From the NCBI RefSeq assembly GCF_021474685.1, contig NZ_JAKEIT010000023.1:1-41627 (forward strand): 41,627 nt of DNA, given 5' to 3'. A program made the translations under genes and the position numbers. Shown here piece after piece: positions 37,361 to 41,627 of this stretch; the first letter of the stretch is position 1, and every line of letters starts with the position of its first letter. The notes under the pieces are model-generated. The model did not search any database and had not been told where the DNA came from. It saw only the letters and a list, made by a program, of their open reading frames with translations. This DNA is from Tetragenococcus halophilus. Its GTDB lineage: Bacteria; Bacillota; Bacilli; Lactobacillales; Enterococcaceae.

Positions 37361-38992
37361 ATGAAAAAAACATTATTAACTAAAAGCTGCCTATTTGTAA
37401 CATTACTTATTCTTTCTGCTTGTTCAACTGGGAAAACAAATGAAGCAGAACAAGAAAACCAGCCGATTCGTCTCATGTCTGAATCCGAACTAACAACACT
37501 TGATACTTCAAATATGCTTGATTTTCCTGATGCTATTGTTCAAACTGCGGCTTTTGAAGGATTATATGCACTCGATGAAGAAGATGAAGTTATTCCCGCA
37601 GTAGCAGAAGAAATGCCAGAGATCTCTGAAGATGGGAAAACATACACCATCCAATTAAGAGAAGATGCTAGTTGGTCAAATGATGATCCAGTCACTGCAG
37701 GTGACTTTGAAGCTGCCTGGAAAAAAATGATCGATCCAGAAAATGCGCTGGAATATAGCTTCTTGCTGATAGATACTATGGAAAATGCCGAAGCGATTTC
37801 AGAAGGAGAAAAAGAAGTGGATGAACTTGGCGTTGAAGCACTCGACGATCACACACTAGAAATTCATTTAAATGAAGCAACTCCATATTTTACTTCTCTA
37901 TTAGCATTCCCTACTTTCTTTCCCCAAAACCAAAATGCTATTGAAGAGTTCGGTGACGATTATGGCAGCAGTAGCGAAACTGTAGTTTACAATGGACCAT
38001 TTGTAGTAGAAAACTGGGACCAATCGCAAACAGATTGGGAACTAACGAAAAATGATAAATATTGGGATCAAGAAAATGTGAAAGCTAATAAAATTCATTA
38101 TGACGTGGTTAAAGAGTCCTCAACAGCTTTAAATTTATATAACGACGGTCAATTAGATGTCGCAACACTGACTGGAGAAATGGCAAGACAGAATTTGAAT
38201 CACGAGGACTTTGAAGATTACCCCACTGCTACAATGAATTATATTCGTTTAAACCAAGAACGAGCGGGTAAAGATACACCGCTAAAAAACGAAGATCTGC
38301 GTAAGGCATTAGCACTGGGGATTGATAAGGAAAACTTAGTAAATAACGTTATTGCCGATGGATCTGAGCCCTTACATGGTGCAATAACAAAAGATTTTGT
38401 CTCCCATCCAGAAACTGGCGAAGATTTCCGAGAAGACGCAGGTGATTTAATGAAATATGATAAAGAGCAAGCCCTCTCCTATTGGAAAAAGGCACAAGAA
38501 GAACTAGGAGACGAAATAACATTAGAATTACTTGTTACCGATGAAGGAAACTATAAAAAAATGGGAGAAAGCATTCAATATCAATGGCAGGACCTTTTCG
38601 AAGGGTTAACAGTTAATGTGAAATCAATGCCCACCGAATCTGCATTGAATTTAGCCCGCGATAGTGATTACGACATGTTTTTAATCTACTGGACACCTGA
38701 TTATAAAGATCCAATTTCAACTTTAAATACCTTATATTCGGGAAATGATCGTAACTACTCTAACGAAAATTACGATCAACTTCTAGATGATGCATCAAAA
38801 AAATACGCCAATGATCCAGTAAAACGCTGGGAGACATTAATTGCAGCAGAAAAAGAAGTAATGGAAGATACAGCCGGTATGATTTCGATTAGTCAAAATC
38901 AGCAATCTGTTCTGCAAAATAGTGATATTTCAGGAATGAATTACCATACCTTTGCTGCTCCTGTCACATTGAAAGATGTTCATAGAAAGTAA
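37361..38992 (+). CDS. OppA-like peptide-binding lipoprotein
   Basis: A 543-residue extracellular solute-binding protein (SBP family 5). The signal peptide ends in lipobox LSAC with lipidated Cys21. QPIRLMSESELTTLDTS and the domain end near 535 fit OppA/DppA proteins. No ABC permease or ATPase genes are adjacent, so it is an orphan binding protein that must use an Opp system encoded elsewhere or serve as a sensor. It is co-transcribed with the cupin gene, with AAAGGAGG at its 5' end. Confidence 0.92.
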   Translation: MKKTLLTKSCLFVTLLILSACSTGKTNEAEQENQPIRLMSESELTTLDTSNMLDFPDAIVQTAAFEGLYALDEEDEVIPAVAEEMPEISEDGKTYTIQLREDASWSNDDPVTAGDFEAAWKKMIDPENALEYSFLLIDTMENAEAISEGEKEVDELGVEALDDHTLEIHLNEATPYFTSLLAFPTFFPQNQNAIEEFGDDYGSSSETVVYNGPFVVENWDQSQTDWELTKNDKYWDQENVKANKIHYDVVKESSTALNLYNDGQLDVATLTGEMARQNLNHEDFEDYPTATMNYIRLNQERAGKDTPLKNEDLRKALALGIDKENLVNNVIADGSEPLHGAITKDFVSHPETGEDFREDAGDLMKYDKEQALSYWKKAQEELGDEITLELLVTDEGNYKKMGESIQYQWQDLFEGLTVNVKSMPTESALNLARDSDYDMFLIYWTPDYKDPISTLNTLYSGNDRNYSNENYDQLLDDASKKYANDPVKRWETLIAAEKEVMEDTAGMISISQNQQSVLQNSDISGMNYHTFAAPVTLKDVHRK

Positions 38993-39020
38993 CTACTTTC
39001 TTCTTAAAAATTTAAAATAA

Positions 39021-39060
39021 AAAATTGCGGATAGACATATTTTCGTCGCTCCGCAATTTT
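39021..39060. terminator. bidirectional terminator
   Basis: AAAATTGCGGA (39021-39031) pairs perfectly with TCCGCAATTTT (39050-39060) with A/T flanks, between the OppA gene and the ntpD remnant. Confidence 0.85.
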
Positions 39061-39064
39061 TATA

Positions 39065-39355
39065 TTATTTAATCATTTCACATTTTTTTACTTTAATCAT
39101 TCTTGTAACACCAGCGCGCTCATCTTCTTCTAACTTCATTCGAATGTAATAAATCGTTTCTTCCAATTCAGGAATTGTCATATATTCCAAAGCGTTCACA
39201 CGTCTGCGTGTTTTTTCAATTTCGTCAGACAAAAGTTGACAAGATTTCTCAATTTCAGTCAATTCTAACAACTTTGGTAAAACATTTGTAAAACCTTCAA
39301 TATATTCTGCTAAACGACTCCCTAAGTAAGCCGGATAACCTTCGTTACCAAAAAA
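39065..39355 (-). pseudogene. C-terminal remnant of V-type ATPase subunit D (ntpD)
   Basis: The frame encodes [20 protein letters not shown] and ends in VTRMIKVK, as the C-terminus of subunit D of enterococcal V-type ATPase (rotor central stalk). The frame extends upstream as [16 protein letters not shown] to a TAG at about 39356, where the neighbouring terminator begins. Only about 96 of some 210 residues are left; the N-terminal half and the start are missing, and no other ntp gene is in the window. It is probably not expressed as a functional protein. Confidence 0.8.
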
Positions 39356-39396
39356 CTACGGACAATCGCTAAAAAACGAATTAGTCCGTAGTTTTT
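39351..39396. terminator. terminator of the BglP-type permease gene
   Basis: AAAAACTACGGAC (39351-39363) pairs perfectly with GTCCGTAGTTTTT (39384-39396). An inner TCG/CGA pair and T/A flanks make it strong. The ntpD remnant breaks off at its left arm. Confidence 0.9.
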
Positions 39397-39440
39397 GTTG
39401 CAAACTTCATTGTTTGACATCTTAGAACACTAACTACTAT

Positions 39441-41402
39441 TTATTTCACCGCTGTCAACAAATAATCTCCCGGTGTAACTTGTGTCTCTTCGGTTACATC
39501 GATCGTTTGAAAATCTCCGGAATTTGTAATTACGACTGGTGTAATGGTGTCATAGTTTTCACTTTCTATACCATCTTTATCAAATTTTATTAATAAATCC
39601 CCTGCTTTTACTTGCTGACCTTGTTCTGCACTGATTTCGTAGTATTTTCCTTCCAATTCAACAGTGTCTAAGCCAATATGGATGAGAATCTCTGTTCCTT
39701 CATCAGTTGTCATACCAACCGCATGGCCTGTCGGAAATAGCGTTGAGATAATGCCATTGGCTGGTGCTCTTACCTCACCGATTTCAGGTTTAATTGCAAC
39801 GCCTTTTCCTAGAGCTTCACTTGAAAATACTTCGTCATTCACTTCACTCATTGGAACAAGCTGGCCTTGCATTGGACTAGCAACAATATCTTCTTTGGCG
39901 CTTTCTTGTAACTCTTCTTTACTTGCTAGACCTTTATCTTCTTTTATAGTTGTTTGTCCTTCATTTCCATCGCCATCTATGGATGGTACAGGAAATACCA
40001 TTTGAAGTACAAATCCAACCACAGTACATAAAGCAAAACCGATAATTACATTCCAAAAGTTCATATCTAAGCTACCACTAGGATTAATTGTATTAAAGAT
40101 TGAAAATACACCCAAACCGCCTGTCCGATAACCTACTACACTCATAGCACCGATATAAGCACCACCAACTGCATTACCGATCAATGCATACAAGAAAGAA
40201 CGTTTCATTGGTAACATTAATCCATAAATTGTAGGTTCTGATACACCAAACACCAATGAAATCGCACCTGGTAAAGCAATATCTCGAACTTTTTTAGCTT
40301 TAGACTTGATAAGTAAAGCAATGACAACACCTAATACACCAAAAGTTGATGAAACCATTGCAGGGCCGATCGATTCATAACCTTGTTCAGCTAATAAGAT
40401 AAACATAATCGGTACGATGCCCCAGTGCAATCCAAAGATAACCAATAATTGCCAAGCAACCGCTAGTAAAGCACCAAATAGCAACGGACTAAATCCTTGA
40501 ACTACAAGGAAGAATTGTCCAACTAATGTGGAAGCCCAATTAGCAATCGGCCCAATCACGATCAAGGAAATAACAAAAACGATCATCACTGTAAAAAATG
40601 GTGTTAAGAAAGAACGAACAACACTTGGGATAATATTTTTCACCCATCTTTCTACTACAGACCCTAACCATACAGAAACTAATATAGGAATAATTGCGGA
40701 GTAATAACCGTTAGGCGGCATAATAATAGGAATCCCTAAGAAAGTGGAATAAATAGGTGATTCAAATGCCGTACCAGAAAACAAGGTATACATGACATCT
40801 CCTGTCATCAAATTATTGATTTCCGGATGTAAAAAAGCAACCGCAATTGCTAAAGCTGTAAACTCGTTCATTTTTAACTTACGTGCTGCAGTTATCGCAA
40901 CCATCACTGGTAAGAATTGGAAAAAACCATCACCAGCAAAATTTAATACTTGATATACACCACTTTCAGGATCGACACCAACTGTTCCTAGTAATGCTAC
41001 AAGTCCTTTGATCATTCCAGTTGCAGCCAGAGCCATCAAGAAAGGTTGGAAGACACCTGAAATGAAATCAATAAACCTATCTAGTATATTACGATTATCA
41101 TTTTCGTTGCCACCATCACTAGTTTCACTAGCAGAAGTGTCACCGCCTATGCTTGTTTGGTTTACTATTGCTTCATAGACTTCTGCTACCTGTTCTCCAA
41201 TAACAACTTGGTATTGCCCAGCACTTTTCATGACCGTTACAACACCATCTCTATTTTTCAAATAATCTGTATCCGCTTTATTTTCATCTTTTAAATTAAA
41301 ACGCAAACGTGTAATACAGTGACGTAATCCCGCTACGTTTTCTTCACCACCCACGTGATCAATAATATCACGAGCTAGCTCATCATAATTATCTTTACTC
41401 AT
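39441..41402 (-). CDS. bglP: PTS beta-glucoside-type EIIBCA permease (BglP-like)
   Basis: A 653-residue permease with domains in the order EIIB (phospho-Cys29 in RHCITRLRFN), EIIC (about residues 110-470, FGVSEPTIYGLMLP signature) and EIIA (phospho-His575 in TEILIHIGLDTVEL). This order and sequence are typical of beta-glucoside permeases; sucrose or trehalose specificity cannot be excluded. The frame extends 20 codons upstream, but GGGAGAAGG precedes the ATG at 41402. A RAT/terminator switch lies in the leader. No phospho-beta-glucosidase follows it; the regulator gene would lie outside the window. Confidence 0.93.
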   Translation of the reverse strand: MSKDNYDELARDIIDHVGGEENVAGLRHCITRLRFNLKDENKADTDYLKNRDGVVTVMKSAGQYQVVIGEQVAEVYEAIVNQTSIGGDTSASETSDGGNENDNRNILDRFIDFISGVFQPFLMALAATGMIKGLVALLGTVGVDPESGVYQVLNFAGDGFFQFLPVMVAITAARKLKMNEFTALAIAVAFLHPEINNLMTGDVMYTLFSGTAFESPIYSTFLGIPIIMPPNGYYSAIIPILVSVWLGSVVERWVKNIIPSVVRSFLTPFFTVMIVFVISLIVIGPIANWASTLVGQFFLVVQGFSPLLFGALLAVAWQLLVIFGLHWGIVPIMFILLAEQGYESIGPAMVSSTFGVLGVVIALLIKSKAKKVRDIALPGAISLVFGVSEPTIYGLMLPMKRSFLYALIGNAVGGAYIGAMSVVGYRTGGLGVFSIFNTINPSGSLDMNFWNVIIGFALCTVVGFVLQMVFPVPSIDGDGNEGQTTIKEDKGLASKEELQESAKEDIVASPMQGQLVPMSEVNDEVFSSEALGKGVAIKPEIGEVRAPANGIISTLFPTGHAVGMTTDEGTEILIHIGLDTVELEGKYYEISAEQGQQVKAGDLLIKFDKDGIESENYDTITPVVITNSGDFQTIDVTEETQVTPGDYLLTAVK

Positions 41403-41436
41403 AGTTGAACCTTCTCCCTCGTTTTTTTGACAAAAT

Positions 41437-41507
41437 AAAAAACCTAAATAAATACACAACACAAAAGTAGCGTAAACACTTTTGTCTTATGTTAGTTTAT
41501 TTAGGTT
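41437..41507 (-). terminator. leader terminator of bglP (antitermination-controlled)
   Basis: On the minus strand AACCTAAATAAA pairs with TTTATTTAGGTT, with an inner stem of ACAAAAGT/ACTTTTGT type, then a T-run. Its 5' side overlaps the RAT sequence. Confidence 0.82.
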
Positions 41508-41534
41508 ATGCCTGGTCTTTGCCAGTAACAGTCC
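41504..41534 (-). promoter_or_regulatory. ribonucleic antiterminator (RAT) for a LicT-type protein
   Basis: The minus-strand 31-mer begins GGACTGTTACTGGC and ends CAGGCATAACC, closely matching the RAT of the BglG/LicT family. Its 3' end (AACC) is the first part of the terminator stem, so binding of the antiterminator would prevent termination. This is the standard beta-glucoside induction switch. Confidence 0.85.
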
Positions 41535-41552
41535 TATAAATGTCTATTAATT

Positions 41553-41581
41553 AAATTATCATGAACCGCTTTCTATTGCAA
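41553..41581 (-). promoter_or_regulatory. promoter of bglP with cre-like core
   Basis: Minus-strand TTGCAA (complement of 41576-41581), 17 nt, TAATTT (complement of 41553-41558). The spacer holds AGAAAGCGGTT, the same core as the cre before the transaldolase-like gene, but the right half matches cre poorly. Confidence 0.5.
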
Positions 41582-41627
41582 GTATTATTTTTAGAATTTA
41601 TTCAAAAAATTTGGTCGATATAGTTAA

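Overview
The window comes from the chromosome of a low-GC Gram-positive coccus, most likely an Enterococcaceae member. An Enterococcus or Tetragenococcus relative fits best, but the genus cannot be fixed from sequence alone. Signs are the yqeG-yqeH-yhbY-nadD-yqeK-rsfS gene order, many PTS permeases with CcpA-type cre sites, a class II ribonucleotide reductase, a fragment of a V-type ATPase D subunit resembling enterococcal NtpD, and AT-rich spacers with hairpin terminators. No phage, insertion sequence or CRISPR array was seen.

Layout. Positions 1-2.8 kb hold a CPA2 cation/proton antiporter and an unrecognised 155-residue protein with a cre-like site. Positions 2.8-9.2 kb hold minus-strand housekeeping genes: a YebC-family protein, TmcAL (tRNA-Met acetylation), a methyltransferase, and the ribosome/NAD operon RsfS, YqeK, NadD, YhbY, YqeH and YqeG. 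RsfS appears to start at an AUA codon. Positions 9.3-14.9 kb hold a PadR regulator with its DUF1129-like membrane partner, an ATP-grasp enzyme with a serine esterase, and a second esterase with an amidase.

Positions 15-18.4 kb encode an adenosylcobalamin-dependent ribonucleotide reductase and a PduO-type adenosyltransferase that could supply its cofactor, behind a promoter with tandem NrdR boxes. Then come a transaldolase-like aldolase with a cre site and argGH behind an ARG box. Positions 22.3-25.8 kb form a redox/metal module: a Crp/Fnr regulator of the FLP type, a Dps-like protein, an HMA metallochaperone and a P1B-type ATPase with an unusual CPG motif. Two perfect FNR boxes precede its two transcription units. 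A tRNA-Leu(CAG) follows.

Positions 26-36.7 kb are sugar catabolism: an alpha-glucoside set (RpiR regulator, 6-phospho-alpha-glucosidase, EIICB), two tandem M20 deacylases, and a beta-glucoside set (GH1 enzyme, cellobiose-type EIIC, divergent RpiR regulator with a 12-bp inverted-repeat operator). The end holds a cupin plus an orphan OppA-like lipoprotein, a truncated V-ATPase subunit D gene, and a BglP-type EIIBCA permease preceded by a LicT-type RAT/terminator switch.

The strongest unusual points are the AUA start of rsfS, the FNR-box metal module with its CPG ATPase, and the ATP-grasp/esterase pair of unknown chemistry. All calls come from reading the sequence; no database search was run.
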